This document shows, in pieces, positions 22,288 through 37,381 of a stretch of DNA of 64,000 nt. Numbering within the stretch: the first letter of the stretch is position 1; each line of letters starts with the position of its first letter. Both the position numbers and the translations under genes were made by a program. Source of the stretch: Tetrapyrgos nigripes. Taxonomy: Eukaryota > Basidiomycota > Agaricomycetes > Agaricales > Campanellaceae. The notes under the pieces are model-generated. The model made no database searches and was not told the DNA's origin. It saw only the letters and a list, made by a program, of their open reading frames with translations. The stretch lies in contig JAACJM010000212.1 in NCBI GenBank assembly GCA_013368315.1, positions 82,818-146,817 on the forward strand, in the 5' to 3' direction.

Positions 22288-23097
22288 TCAATTCACACTA
22301 ATCAACGCCTTCAACGTCTGCTCCCAAACCTTCTGTCTATCATCGGTCACAGTCGTACCGATACACTGCGTGATATAATTCTCCCATCCTGCCACTGTCC
22401 TAACCTGTAAACCCTCTACCATCCCATCAATGTGTGTGCACCCTGTCTTGTTTTTTCCGCTCTGCGTGTAGAACCACATCGCAGAGGAGAAGCTGAGCTG
22501 ATCTCCCAAGACAAGTTTACGAACAGCGTTTTTCGTATCATCGGAAACAGAGTCGAGGTCGGTGGTGTTGTTGGGTACGAGGGAGAGGGCCTGAGAGGAC
22601 GTGTTGGCGTTATCGACGGCGTATTGGTAGACAAAGGGGAATTGCATGAGATTGCGAGTGCCTTGGCCAGGTCTACCTGGAGGAGGAAAGCTGAAAGACA
22701 CGACGAGGTAGTCAGTAAACGACATTCGTACATAGATGAAAGGATATGCGACTCACTGGTTCCTATCGAAACTAAAGTTGCCAGTCTCAAACACCATCAA
22801 ACTCAATAACGCAGCCTTTTCACCAACACTCGAGATATTGTAGTCCGCGAACCCTTGATTGATGAGAGGAAGGGCATCGGTCGAGTTGCGGCATTCTTCA
22901 GCAAATTGCTGAGTGGGTTTGCAAGTAAAGTTTCCGAGGACTTGGTTAAGTTGGTTGAGGGTGATATCCACGTCGACGTCGTCAGGGTTTTCGAATTTAG
23001 ACACATCGAAGGGGCTGTAGCGAGATGGCAAGGCGAGAGTCCGGGCCTGCAGGACGAACATGGAGAAGAGCAAGGAGAGAAAGAGTCGGGTAGACAT
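22288..23097 (-). CDS. Conserved fungal secreted protein, function unknown
   Basis: Two exons, about 245 residues. Signal peptide MSTRLFLSLLFSMFVLQART starts at 23097. The mature part has paired Cys, a stretch FSFD-RNH-FPPPGRPGQGTRN spanning the intron, and MQFPFVYQYA. A later block contains LVLGDQLSFSSAMWFYTQSG and YITQCIGTTVTDDRQKVWEQ. I recall this GQGTRN / SFGAA-like pattern from many uncharacterised secreted ascomycete and basidiomycete proteins. A lysozyme-like fold is possible but not shown. The reading is intact across one intron near 22690-22757. Confidence 0.7.
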
Positions 23098-23809
23098 GAC
23101 TTGTGCAGTGGGAGAGAGGCCTTGCGATGTTTTTGTTACGACGTCGACCGAGCGAGTATCACAGGGGAGGATCTGCGTTTAGCTGGTGGGTCTCGATCAC
23201 TTTATATACGTCGTCGAACAAAGAACCCAATTTGAATTACAGTGCAAAGCCATAGCTCGAGCAAGAACAATAGACCAAGTGTGAGAATTAATATTGGGGA
23301 ATTCCACGGCAATCAGACGGAAGCGAGCATTGTTCGAAGTTCTGGTGCCCATTGTCCGTTCCATGGCTGGAGTATTGTGCCAAGAAAGAGGGCGATGTGG
23401 TTCCTAATGCTGTCGTTCTATGTAGCATTGGTCGACGTGTTCTCCTACTGGTATCATGAGTCGCATGGTTGACGTGTCATCCTACTCGCATTATCCAACT
23501 CGATATACTGCTCTACTAGTATCATGACGGCCGAGCTCGTAAGGAGTTTGCTGAGTGCTGTGACATGGTTGAGCATTGATATCTGGAACCACAAGACCCG
23601 ACGGAAAAGTATTGTCTTCCTGAGACTAGCTTTGACGGTCCTTCTTTCCTTGACTCCGTACACAAAGACCAACTTGATGGCCACATCCCTGCTCTGCGGA
23701 CGAGTCAATCAATGCGTCTGATATGAAATGCTCACCAGAAAACCTGAAAAACGTTCTGAGAGCCCTGAGAATAGTGGTAGTACAAGGACAAGGGATGATA
23801 TTACGGCTG
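23098..23809. other. Intergenic, no gene seen
   Basis: About 700 bases between the secreted-protein start and the 3' end of the next minus-strand gene. It contains only short frames without features. Confidence 0.4.
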
Positions 23810-25413
23810 CTACGCCGGCGGCGAAATCTTTTTGGTCTTCAGATACGTACGTTTCTTGGCCTCATATTGTCTCAACTGTCACCGTCAAAACCAAGTCAAC
23901 CTGCATTTGTAACTACTTGCATATCATAGCTGCCAGTGCGACCGAATACTTCTACACAGCAATAGTAAAAAAACTCAGAGTTTCTTCTGGCAAGATTAGA
24001 GCGATCAGTCGTTGCAAAGCTGGTTAATCACGATCATACTAACCTTGCCCTTGCGCCGGTGCATCTTAGCCCTTTTGGAGGGTTTAGTAGGTTCATAATC
24101 GTCATCATCCGATTCCGTATCCCTTTCAGTTCGGTAGCCTTGGCTACTGTCAGTCGGTGTCGCCGGGTCTGCGAAGGCCTCAGAATACTCTCGCTTGTGC
24201 AGGGGAGTGGCGGGGATCTGAGGGTGAGGGTGAGAGCCAGAATCTGCCGCCTTCTTGGCTCGGACCTCGTCACGGTAAGTGGTGTGGTAATCCTGGTACC
24301 ATATATCAATATAATCCTCCTGAAAGTAGTAATAAGTCAGATGTCAAAAGAAGCAAGGGACACTTGTCAGTTACCACTCCATATAGCTCGTTGTCAGCCT
24401 TCGTTTTTTGCTGAAGAGGGATCCGGAGGGTCTGGGGTCTGGGAAGGTGCAGAAGGACTACGAGTCGAAGAACTGGAATGCGTCGTAGTGCGAGATGTTG
24501 ATGGCTCTAGGATTGTATCCATGGCTCGTGTACTGATTCTGTGCTGAATAGAGGTGTATTCTCGCTGTAGAATGCCCTGCATAGGTCTGCTGAGCCCAGT
24601 GATGTAGCCATCTGGATCAAATTTGAACATGGGGGAAAGTTCTACGGTACATGAAGGGCGGTATTCAGGAGGTATAGCCGTCGCGATGAGGCTGGGAAGA
24701 GTTCGTTTGTCGGCGGTACGTGAATGGGGAAGTTGGAATAATCCATCAGGAAAAGAGAAATTCGGGGGCCTTGTGAATTTGAGTTCGGCGGCGATGAAGC
24801 CACCTTCGTAGACCACAAACACTTCCTCGTCTCCATATTGATGTAGTGCAAGAAGGCCTTGAAGTATAAGCTGCGTCATGTTATTTCCAAGGATAGTCCC
24901 AGCGACCTTGATGGCGGCTTTTCCACCTAGCCATTCTGCAAGAGTGAGATGACGTGATGGGCTTCCTTCTGGATCTACGATCATAAAATGAAGCGCTTTG
25001 AGCTCGAAAACGGTTTGCAAAAACTCCTCCACTTCATTTGGCAGCTCATCGATGTCAGATAGGATCAAGGATATGAAGTCTGGGGTGCGGTATAGGACCT
25101 GTCCCAGCGACTCTTCTTCTTCTTGAAGTTGTTCCTCGACAAGTTGATGCACCAGAAGCTTCAGCTGTGGACAGAGCGAGATCGTATGAGGTTCTTCAGG
25201 CCTAAGTAATTTGCCTCTAACTAGTCGCTTGAAGCACGAATACAAATGAAGGAATGGAGCATATAAAGGGTCCTCCCTATCGCGATTTCTGAAAGCCAGA
25301 CGGACGAGGCGGTTGAGATCGTCTAGGTCTAGTAGGGCTGCTATGTCCATCGCTGATGAAGGGAAAGCAGAAGCTGAGCGCTGAGCAACACTTGTCACTG
25401 ATTTAATTGGCAC
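23810..25413 (-). CDS. Hypothetical protein, Asp/Glu- and Lys-rich C-terminus
   Basis: I do not recognise the family. Exon 1 from 25413 encodes about 330 residues with no membrane segment; an in-frame Met at about 25350 (MDIAALLDLDDLNRLVRL) is an alternative start. Conserved-looking blocks include FISLILSDIDELPNEVEEFL and GDEEVFVVYEGGF. The frame then closes in PDPSSAKNEG, but a frame one base off continues TKADNELYGV to a good donor. This joins EDYIDIWYQDYHTTYRDEV, a nuclear-localisation-like KPSKRAKMHRRKGK, and a last exon LRQYEAKKRTYLKTKKISPP ending at 23810. The shift coincides with a run of six A (T on the plus strand, 24404-24409). It is divergent from the next gene, with only 78 bases between the two starts. 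Confidence 0.65.
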
Positions 25414-25491
25414 GTGAAATCCAAATGTTTGTGTGTGAGATTATATTGTTCCGGGTCCCGGGACGGGTCGCGACTGTTGTTCCGAACCACT

Positions 25492-26124
25492 ATGAGCGAC
25501 ACTTCGAGCGGCTCCTCTCAGACTCTTGAGAATACAGGAGACGACACTGATCCAAAATTTTTCGAGGTGTGTGCTGTTGTCTCTGGACTGTGCCAATCTT
25601 ATTTTCCCTAGACTCTGACGCTGAAGTACATGAAGGCACATGAACCATTTGACGTCTACGATTTCCCTCAGCAATACATTCCTCGCCCCAAATATGGATA
25701 CTTACCTCCCGCTTTTATCCTCGGGGCTGCGCTCACTTTTCCTGAATACCAACGATACGCAGAACAACGACCGCCTCCCAACAGCCAGGGGCCGCAGTCT
25801 ATTGGAGCGAATTCTCAAGTCCCATCCAGTGTGCCGAGGCGCGGAAGTGATGGCACGCCACTGCTGCAAAAGGTGTGGACGAAAAGCGACACGCCTTTTC
25901 TCCTTCCCATCTGTTCCAGCTACAAGCTCGGAAAGCGTTTTCCGACGGAAGAATGCGAAGCATTGCTGGATGATTTGGAAAGTGCTGGGATAGAGGCCAA
26001 TATAGATTGGTATTTGCGGGAAGACTATTCTCAATGGGCAGACGAGAGTATACTTGACTGGTCTCAGCCGTATCGGGATATGGTGGCCAAGCGAAAGCAG
26101 GCGAGGAGGGCTAAGGGTCAGTAA
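25492..26124 (+). CDS. Hypothetical protein
   Basis: Exon 1 (from 25492) encodes MSDTSSGSSQTLENTGDDTD and ends at a GTGTGT donor near 25566. A 46-nt intron ends in CCCTAG near 25612. Exon 2 continues TLTLKYMKAHEPFDVYDFPQ to a stop at 26124. The product is about 195 residues, soluble, with an aromatic, acidic C-terminal part (ANIDWYLREDYSQWADESIL) and a basic tail (KRKQARRAKGQ). No family is recognised. It shares a 78-bp bidirectional promoter with the gene at 23810-25413, which suggests co-expression. Confidence 0.65.
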
Positions 26125-26422
26125 TCTGTAGGATTGTATATTTGTGTATCAATACCATAATGTCTACCAATTGTCAGTGCAGCGGAATTGGCCTCATTCT
26201 CAAACACGCCGCCTATTGGTTTGACCAAGGTTGTTGGTCGCTCAGTTGACGTGGTCTATTTTACAGTGCTATCTATCTATCCACATAAATCCTGATCATG
26301 ACGGGTACATTTGTCCACTACTATATCGTGCATCGTATAAAAGGCCCTGTTATGCATTGGTTATGCAGTCAGTCCTGTGAGCTGTGAGCTCGACTTCACA
26401 GGTCTGGCAAGAGACAAGCAGA

Positions 26423-28454
26423 CTACCCAGCTCGCGAGATGCAGCTCATCCTATAGATGATACCAAAACAACTTGCGAGCAGCGTTGCACCGGTAAAAAT
26501 GATCAACGGACCCTGTAAAGTAGAAGCTCGTGTCAGTCACCTTACTCTACATATGGCAGAGTGCAGACCAAGATCAAAAGACTCACATATCCTCCCACTC
26601 CATATCCAAGCCCCGTTCTCCCCGTCAGAGCCCAATCCCGAATCAGCCCTCCCGAAAGAGGTGCAGCCAAAATATTCCCTGTACCTCTTACTGCCAAAAA
26701 GATTGCCAGTAAGGAAGAAGACCGCTCAGGATCGTGATCTATCGTCGCTGAGACAAATCTCGGAAAGAGAGCTCCCCAGCCTGGACCCAGGAAGCCGTAT
26801 ACACAGGCAAAGATGATGTACACGGCAAGAGTGCCCGACATTCCCCAGAGGAGAAAGACGGATAAAGAGGATCCGAGGGAGGATATGACCATAGCGATGC
26901 GTAGATCGTATTTATCCGAGAGCCAACCTAGAAAGATCATGCCTGGAGCAGATGCACCTGAAACGACACGATTAGCTTGCTGAGGTAGAGGATTGTTACT
27001 GGCTACTCACCATTGACCAACGAAACAGCTAGTGTGCCAGATGTAGTGCTTAAGCCGAGTTCAGAAGCAAAGCCTTGACGAGGAGATCAGCAAGTACATT
27101 GGATAAACAACTTTAGCAAACGTACTTGGAAGAAACAAAAACGGTATGAAGTTTCCCAAACTCTGAAACACTGTTGCCGATATAAGGATCCAAAAGGTCC
27201 TGATGTAAAGGAACCTGAAATATCCACTGTTGGACCATGACCTCCTGTGGTCAACATTCTTGACTGGAAGACGGGGTCGAAGAAAGGGAAAGCAAGGTAC
27301 GATGAAAATGATCAATGTTATTGCCTATGACTTGATCAGCCTATTTGCTAGATGAAGCGAGAGAATCACGAACCAGTGACAACAGAGTGACTTTACGTCC
27401 CCATCTATCAAGGATTGCTTCAATCACGAAAGGTGCTATCACACCTCCTGCGCCTGCCCATGCGTCAGCCCGATACCATTGGAATGAAGTAGAGGAATGA
27501 TTATCTTACTAGCACCAGAGAACAAAATCCCGTTTGCCTGTACTTATTCACTTTAAGTTTCAAACTCGCAATCGTAGATATCCAACTGACCAGCCCCAGC
27601 TTTACATGGAACCATTCGAACATATAACTCATCATCGGAAAGTACAACAGACCTATGCGATCTCGTCAGTCAGACTTCTAAAAGCACATCCCAAAAGGCA
27701 ACATACTTCCACCGACAGCATACAAAACCCCTTGCGTGACGATCAACTCTCCGGCCGTTCGTGCGTAGGCAGCGCCAATCAGTCCTGCAACACATATAAC
27801 ATATCCCAGTATCATGACCCTGGTCTTCATTTGAGGGAAAGTGTTCATGACTGGCAGAAGGATGGGCGAGGAAAGATATAGGATTCCATTTGAAAGAGAT
27901 CCGACAAGGGCTAGTAGACTTCGAGACTCGTTGGGAACTCGACAGAAGTGTAGTAGTTTAGGAAGACCCCATAGGAGAAAGGAAGAGACCTACGTATGAA
28001 AGATTGATTTCAAATAAAATCTACGAAGACGGTATACCAATCACCATATCAAGAAATCAAGCACCCAAGCACTCGTGAGGTATGCCCATGCATGAAATCC
28101 AGTGTCCTAAAACCTTCTTCAGGATGATGTTGAAGACGAGGAGTCCTTGCAACTTTACGCACAACAGGATGGAGAGATGCTACATCTACAGCTTCGTCTT
28201 GATTGGGCTCATTCAAGCCTGCAATTTCGTTATTATTCGGTGTTCTGGAGGTTACAAAGTTTAGACGACGATTTGACACAGAAAAATACATCTGACACCC
28301 ACTTTTCCTGATTGTCAAGTCCAGAAGTAGGGTCTGTAGAGGCGCCATGTCTGACACAGGGTAAAAGCGTTCGCCTCATGTTGAAACAGTTTTGTACGAG
28401 AACAAACGAGTACGCCGCGGTGAACGGTCCACCCAGTGACCAAAATTTGTCCAT
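26423..28454 (-). CDS. MFS transporter, monocarboxylate-porter type, one frame break
   Basis: A predicted 12-helix plasma-membrane carrier of the MCT-like branch. Spliced exons give HAWAYLTSAWVLDFLIW then FSYGVFLNYYTSVEF, the usual helix-1 region of fungal MCTs. These are followed by VGSLSNGILYLSSPILLPVM, VMILGYVICVAGLIGAAYA, LLYFPMMSYMFEWFHVKLGL, ANGILFSGA, PFVIEAILDRWGRKVTLLSL, APGMIFLGWLSDKYDLRIAM and AVRGTGNILAAPLSGGLI. The last exon is PLIIFTGATLLASCFGIIY, with stop at 26423. Between YYTSVEF and ESRSLLALVG the frame changes without a splice site; one missing C near 27933-27935 would explain it. The N-terminal exon (start at 28454) is inferred and less certain. The substrate is unknown. 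Confidence 0.8.
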
Positions 28455-28844
28455 TACGTATGAGGGTAACTCTTTACAGGGTATATGTACATTACTGGTG
28501 GATATATACTGGTAGACTATCGTATGTGCATTAGTCTGTCTGTGCAAGAGAGCGAAAAGGCTACGAGAGCGAAAACGAGGGGAAACTAGCGAGGAAAAAA
28601 GGAGAGGAAGCATGCAAGCATGCATTTACGTAGCAGGTAGTCCATGTGCAATCAAAACAGTCTGTGGTTCCCGACAAACTTGTCAGGAAAGAAGGAAAAC
28701 ATCAAGGAAAGCAGAAGCGAAAGCGGAAACTCCGAAACAGACATCGTCTCCAAGCAGAGAAGAAAAGTTGGCAACCGTGGTCGATCTAAAGAGCAAACCA
28801 TACACCAAGCAGAGCGACGAGGCACGTCGGAATCCACAATTTCT
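28455..28844. other. Intergenic between transporter start and GMC stop
   Basis: Contains a purine-rich stretch (about 28545-28615) on the promoter side of the transporter. No gene was recognised. Confidence 0.35.
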
Positions 28845-31350
<2,506 letters not shown>

Positions 31351-31596
31351 TAGCGCTTGACCGTCAATACGGGGAGTAGGGTGTTGAAATATGATTGGAG
31401 TAAACCATTCGGTAGGACTGTCGTGTTATAAGAGAATGATGGAGGCTAGAATGTCGCAGAAACCTTGACGGAAATCCAGAATGCGATCAAGACTGTTCTA
31501 CGTGAGCTCATAGACCGAGCCTAGAAAGAGCCCATCGGGCCTTTACGGAAGTGACCGCAGAAATTTCCAAATGTGGAAGGTCATCGCCACTGCCTA

Positions 31597-32925
31597 TTAA
31601 ACACTCTTGACGATTTTGCTCAGAGCTTGGATATGACTGAAAGTTGTCCTACAGCATCCTCCTAAGATAAATCCACCCCATGCACCAGCAGTGCTCACTA
31701 TCGCTCCAACTTCCCTCGACCAAGCTTCCGCTTTAGTCTCTTCGTCTCCATTTGCAACTTTCCAGGTCTGAGTAACTGGATCGTAAACGTCTCCACCATT
31801 GGGATAGACCACGAGCCATGGTCTGCGTCCGTCTTTGTCATCAAGTGCGCTACAAGTCCCTTTCACCACCTCATTCATTTCCAAGACGAGCGCGGGGATA
31901 TGTTCGATGCTAGTGCAGTTGATCCCAAGTGCGTGAGGAACTGGGGAGCTTTCAGCCAAGACCGCTTTGACGACGTCTGACACGCCAACTCCGGAACCAT
32001 CCCGTGCTCTCTGAGGAAACTTCCCGTCTGGGAAGACCATACTAATCCACCAGGGCTTGACTTGCATCCCAGCTTGCTCCACCCTTTCACCCAGAATACC
32101 CATCGCCTTCCGTATGGCCATTGATCTCTCTGAGAAGGGGGACCGTCTCAAACGCAATGCAATCAATCCCATCCCATACGCTGCGCTCTTCAAAGCAGAT
32201 CAAGAGCCTCTCCAAGTGAAAATTCGTCAAAGCTTCTACGGCTTTGCGTTCGAGCTCATCGTCAGCATCTCCGAAAGCGTTGATGTTGTTTCCGTCAGGA
32301 GAAAAGCCCACTGGCCCATAAGGAGGAGGATAATATCCATCAAATTCTTGTGCGGGAGAAAGAGCCGCACCAAATGAACCCAGCGAAAGAGCTATTCGGA
32401 TTGTACGACAGGAAGTGCCATTGTTTTCTTCGTAAAAGCGTTTTCTTGCTTCAAGTGCAAGCTCGACAGATTTGATGAAGATCCTTCTTGCTTCTGCGAC
32501 GCTATACCCTGCTCTCTCAAATGTGTGATAAGAGCATTGATACCTGTCAACAGGGATTTCAACAGTCAATCACGGGAATGTCATGGTATAAAATGAATGC
32601 GCATCAATGGGAAGGAAAGAAGAACTAGTGAACCTATGCAGATCAATACACAGTAGAAGAATAACACGCACGTAGAGGTGAGAATGACGTCCGACCCAGC
32701 GCGTAAAAAACCCAAGTGAGCTTGTACAATCACATCAGGCTCTTCCATCACGGCTTTTGCTGACCATAGAGGTGTATTAGATATGTCAAGATGAAACGTT
32801 GATTCTAAAGTCGTTCCCTGAAGTAACAAGTTCGGTCAAATCCGAGGGCGCTTTACACAAAAGTGAAAAATACTTACAAAACCGCCATCAAGGATTACTG
32901 TTTTATTCTCGAAGATTGAATCCAT
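31597..32925 (-). CDS. Homocysteine S-methyltransferase, one frame break
   Basis: Transfers a methyl group from S-methylmethionine or AdoMet to homocysteine, giving methionine (yeast Mht1/Sam4 type). The start MDSIFENKTVILDGGF joins across an intron to GTTLESTFHLDISNTPLWSA, followed by DVILTSTYQCSYHTFERAGY. The zinc site is visible: GINC and GGCCRTTFSHI near the C-terminus. The middle reads WDGIDCIAFETVPLLREI, then the frame must shift by one to continue AIRKAMGILGERVEQAG and KPWWISMVFPDGKFP. An extra G at about 32116-32117 explains the shift. Everything else is family-like and full length. Confidence 0.85.
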
Positions 32926-33240
32926 ATTGATACGCTGGTTTACCATTCATTAAGTTACTCCTGCAAGTGGCTTAACACAGATACGGCTTCTTGACTGAAG
33001 TGATGGTGGACGAAAAAGTTTGAGTGCTTACTCATCAACCTGCTCAAAGGCCTCAACCAAGAAGCAAGCCCAAAGAAAGTGTCCACATATATGATATATT
33101 TATTACTACTAGACCAAATACTTGAGGAGAGTAAAATACGATCAAAATACCCAAGGAGTAGCCTACATTAGCTCTAGATAGCTGGGAAAACGATGATTAT
33201 ACACGGTTCAAGTCCGATTCTGAAAAGATCTTATTTAGCA
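32926..33240. other. Intergenic, nothing recognised
   Basis: About 315 bases between the methyltransferase start and the DOMON-b561 stop, with an AT-rich stretch near 33085-33120. Confidence 0.35.
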
Positions 33241-34981
33241 TCAGTCTCTTCCGCGCACTTTCGCCCTAGATTCGGCCTCCTGTCTGTATTGCTTTGGAAG
33301 GAATGCTAAACCAGCAGCGTAAAGGACAGGGAGAAGCTATGAACCAGTCAATCAATGGAATGTGTCTCGGGTAAAAAAACGTAACGTACCACCACCCAAA
33401 TATACCATACAGTGTCAGTGCTCTTAGGCAAAGGGTCCCTGCCAGTTTTAGGCCATTCCACTTTGTAACCGTTTCGGACTTGCTTGAGTGCAAAAGCAAT
33501 GATCAGCAACCCCAAGATAGCGTGCAAGTAGTTCTGAGGAGGTCTCCCGATGAAGCGTTTGAATTTGATAAAATGAATGAAAGCGCCTAGCATGCACTGA
33601 ACAAGATAAAGAACGAAGATTGCGACACCCCATTTCTGGTTTCACGATTACATCAATGGCCAACGTTTGACAATGTAGAAATCAGCTCACTTTATGATCA
33701 TCATCTAAATGGGTCCCTGGTTGACTTGCAACAGATTGTACACCCAGAGCGAAACCAGTAACGATGATAGGACCGGCTGAAAAGAATCTGCGTCATCATC
33801 TCCATACATCAATCATGCTAGCGGTCAAAACTCACCGATCCCGAACTGTGCCAACCAGTGTCCTGTGTACCAGCGCGGGGAGAATGTTCTCCAATAACGG
33901 GCAAGAAGAACGCCTGCAGGCAAGAAAAAGAGGAATCCAAAGACGCAGAGCAGACCGTGTGCAATTATCAGTTTTTGGTAAGGTTTCAGAGGAGTGTCGA
34001 TGCTGCCGCCAGTATCATTGTCTGAGGATGAATTGCCCGAGGACACCGTGCCCGTCAAATCAACAGTCAAAGGACCAGAGTCCAGATGTTGTACAAGTGT
34101 CGCGTCCTTGGCGGAATCACCAGGATTTTGAGTGGAAAATGCCCAAATGAGCTGTTGTGTCGTCTTGCCGTCTGACTGTCGTGTTATGGTCTAAATCAGG
34201 AACGGCGCATGTATGAATAGGTACATCAAAGTTTACCGGGATCGTAAAGGCAAATTTAATGTCACTGCCGCTGCCAGACGTCTAATGCGATGCTCAATGA
34301 GAACAAGACACGTTAGGGGACCGAAGAGGACTTACTGAGCTGGCACTTTCTAACAAAGTTGCTACTCGCGGAGGGTTGGATACAACAGTGGGCTCGATTT
34401 CTCCTGGAGCTTGTCTCTGGGACAAGGTGATGCTGCCATCTGAATTTGACCACATAATAACCATGGGACTACCCGTCATCTGGGAACCAAAACCTATAGC
34501 CATGTCAGCGGCTAACCAGCGAGACAACGGAGGCGGCCATTATGATACCTATCGCCATCCATCCAGGGGTACGCCCCGTGCTGGCCAACGTCCCTGCAAC
34601 AGAGGTCAACGAGGAAGCTTCAAAGTCACTGAAACAGTACCAACAGTCGACATTGGATCCATTCACAATGCCAGTGATGCACATGAGCTATTAATGTGGA
34701 TATTAGACAGATAGAAGACTGAAAGATGTTGAGCAACCCTACACTTGAGCATGTCTGACCACCAGTTTGCGTAGTCCCAGCAGCGGTGGACGAATTGGTT
34801 GAAGACGTATTGGTTGAAGACGAATTACTGGGACCGTCGTCGTCCTATTCAGCAAGAGTCAGCCATAGAGGAAGTCGGCGCCTTGGACTGAGAAGGGACA
34901 TACACCATATGCATCATGGTCACCATGACTTGCCAAGGCAAAGCCTGACAAGGCGAGCAGGAAAAGAGGTGAGATACGCAT
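33241..34981 (-). CDS. DOMON (CDH-type cytochrome, AA8-like) fused to cytochrome b561
   Basis: A predicted secretory-pathway membrane protein moving electrons between haems. The start at 34981 gives signal peptide MRISPLFLLALSGFALA. A Ser/Thr/Asn linker follows, then the DOMON/cellobiose-dehydrogenase-like haem domain (MCITGIVNGSNVD, GWMAIGFGSQMTGSPMVIMW, SDGSITLSQRQAPGE). The b561 part has six hydrophobic segments with the expected His residues: LIIAHGLLCVFGFLFFLP, WYTGHWLAQFGI, FIHFIKFKRF and NYLHAILGLLIIAFAL. The protein ends RQEAESRAKVRGRD at 33241. Introns are short. Proposed roles for the family are ferric or transmembrane reductase activity; the actual acceptor is unknown. It lies near the secreted GMC enzyme at 28.8-31.4 kb. 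Confidence 0.82.
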
Positions 34982-35418
34982 GGTGGCGAAAGAGAACGAA
35001 TCAATGGGATTTGATCCTGTCCTTTATATATGATTGGAATGTGATTTGACATAAAGGAAAAAATGAAGTATCCCCGAATCCACGGACACAATCGTAACAG
35101 CTTTCAAATTGGGCATGAAGATACCGTATACGCCACGAGCTACCCAAAGGATCTAACTTGGACGCGGACGGACGAGGGAAAGAAGACATTGCGCAGCAGT
35201 GCTACAGGGACAACCGACTGTCAAGTCGTAAATGGAAATCAGTTGAGATGGTTGTGATAACGGTAATGAGAAGAATCTGATTGGCTCGACGGAAGGCGTG
35301 TATTGAGGGTGCTCAGAATATCGTTCTAATTTGGGACGAATAGTTTCCCGTTTACTGACCTCTTGGATTACTATCGTCTTCATTTCAACACATTGTACAG
35401 ATGTGCAGAAATACATCT
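34982..35418. other. Intergenic, no gene seen
   Basis: Contains the promoter side of the DOMON-b561 gene. No ORF with features. Confidence 0.35.
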
Positions 35419-37381
35419 CTATTGCATCGACCCCTTCTTTCTCTTCCGACTCCTCCCTACTTGTTCATGCTCATTCGTCGACGAGCTTGCGCCGTTAAGC
35501 CTAGTCATTAAAGTAGTCTGACCTTCGTTGTCTGGATTTCTTGACGCAGCTCCTTTGATTGAGAACCCTGTTGGTGGTTCTACGTCCTCCCCTCTCTCCG
35601 GTTGCTGTCTCCGAGTGGTCGTGGGAGTGCCGGTGCTTAGCCTACTCAGCAAGGAAGGCACTGCTGGGTCCCCAGCTTTCCTTGGCTTCTTGGCTGGCCG
35701 ATCTTCCACGCTCAGATGAGGTTTAATATCCGCATCTCTTGAAGGACCAGATAAGGATACAGACGCGGTAATCTCACTTGGTCGTCGAGGAAGGACAGCG
35801 CTTGGCGGCCGAGGAGGGAGTGAATTCACGCTACTGCTGATGTTTGGCGATGATGAAGCTCTCTTGCGGAGGTTAGTAGCTTGTGTCTTCGAGGCTATAG
35901 ACTAATCAAAAAGAAAAGAAGTGTTGTTGGAAACGCAGGACACAACGAAAGATGGCGCACTGCGAACCCTGATGAGCTCTTGTATTTCTTGACTACGTGC
36001 GCTCTTGATGATATTTGAAGAACGTCCGAGTGCTTGTATTGCACTAGCAACTAACGGAGGCATTTGCCAGCCACCTTCCAAGAGCTAATGTTGAGAAAAA
36101 ACAGAAATCACTACCGGTCCGTGACACTAGTCTATTAAAAATAGCTTTACCTGCTGGCTCGATTGCAGTAAACCGATGGATGCTTTCGTAGGACGCTCCT
36201 GCGCCAAGTCTGACTGCGCAAGAAACTGAATACAAAAATTCTGGTTAATAAAATGACGAAATCAGAGCTGAGTGACCCTTTACCTCGAAACAAGCTTGAG
36301 AGACTTTGAGCACGTTTGGCACTATCGTTGAGTTTTGCGGGGAAGCGGCCACTGCCTCAGTCAGATAGTAGATGACCAGTATGCGATCATCGGGGGAAAT
36401 CTTTTGTAAAACTGGTTTACCAACGAGAGGATTATAAAACTTCAACAGCTCTTCCGCAGCTCCTAGCTTCTTTTCAATGAAAATTTTACTCAACAGGTCA
36501 AGATATGGCCGTGTTTGATCCAAAGTAGCGGCGTCTTTGCTAGCGTATAGATCCATTTCACGGGCCAATTTGGCACGTTCTAGTACAGACTGACCAAAGA
36601 TCGTTGCGTGGGCTGAGGGTTGACTGGTGGAAGAAAGTTGTAGAAAAATGTCATTCACAACTGCTAGAATGTCGTCGTTGTCTAGCTTGGATATTGACTG
36701 AAACGCTGGGTGAGTGTGTGACACAGAGGATTATCAATGACCACATACACGTATAAGACCTTCAACCAAAGCACTTTCCGCTTCACTATCCGGTGATATG
36801 ACACGCTGCAAAGATCCTTTCTTTATTTCACCGGTCAGAAAGCTGATGACGAGTTTTCTCAGACGAGTAGTATCGTCTGGATCGATGCCCCCTTCTGGGG
36901 GTATCAATTGGTCACATAGGACACCGAGTGTTATACGAGGGTCCAGGTGGAGATGTTCCACAAGAGCTCTTTTGACGACATTCACCTCATTTGGGTCATC
37001 TAATCGCAACAAATTGGCCAGGTCCTGATCAGTATTCGCAAAGCGAGCTAAATGAAAGCGCACCAGTTTGAAGAAGCTGAACGAGTACATCCGCATTCCT
37101 TTTCACCCATTTCTTCTCTAATTTCGAGAGAATTGCCAGTGTCTTGTAGCCCTCCATCCTGACCTAATGGGAAGATAATTCAGAGATAGCCCAGTCCTTT
37201 CGCGTTCATGACGCACCTGTACCACCAAGTCTTCACACAAATCATACACGGAGTTAATAGCGTCCTCCTCTAAGTCCGGAAAGTCTTGGAAAAAGTCTGG
37301 GATGCTTTTCGCTGCGTAGACTTTGAGTTGCGAGTTGGACGAATGTGTTGCTTCAATCAATTGTCGTAAGGCATTCCGTCT
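35419..37381 (-). CDS. API5-like (apoptosis inhibitory protein 5 family) protein
   Basis: A HEAT/ARM-like helical protein. From the acceptor at 37381 it reads RRNALRQLIEATHSSNSQLK, VYAAKSIPDFFQDFPDLEED and AINSVYDLCEDL. These match the API5 N-terminal helices, where a solenoid follows stepwise loss of nuclear mRNA-export or apoptosis control. Next come EGYKTLAILSKLEKKWVKRN, NEVNVVKRALVEHLHLDPRI and RLRKLVISFLTGEIKKG, then FYNPLVGKPVLQKISPDDRI. A disordered, basic C-terminus (RPAKKPRKAGDPAVPSLLSR ... RSRKRKKGSMQ) suggests nuclear location. The first exon was not resolved: EDLVRRAKSSLDRAGSL near 37450-37500 could belong to it but lacks a clear start and would need a GC donor. At least six introns. 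Confidence 0.72.
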
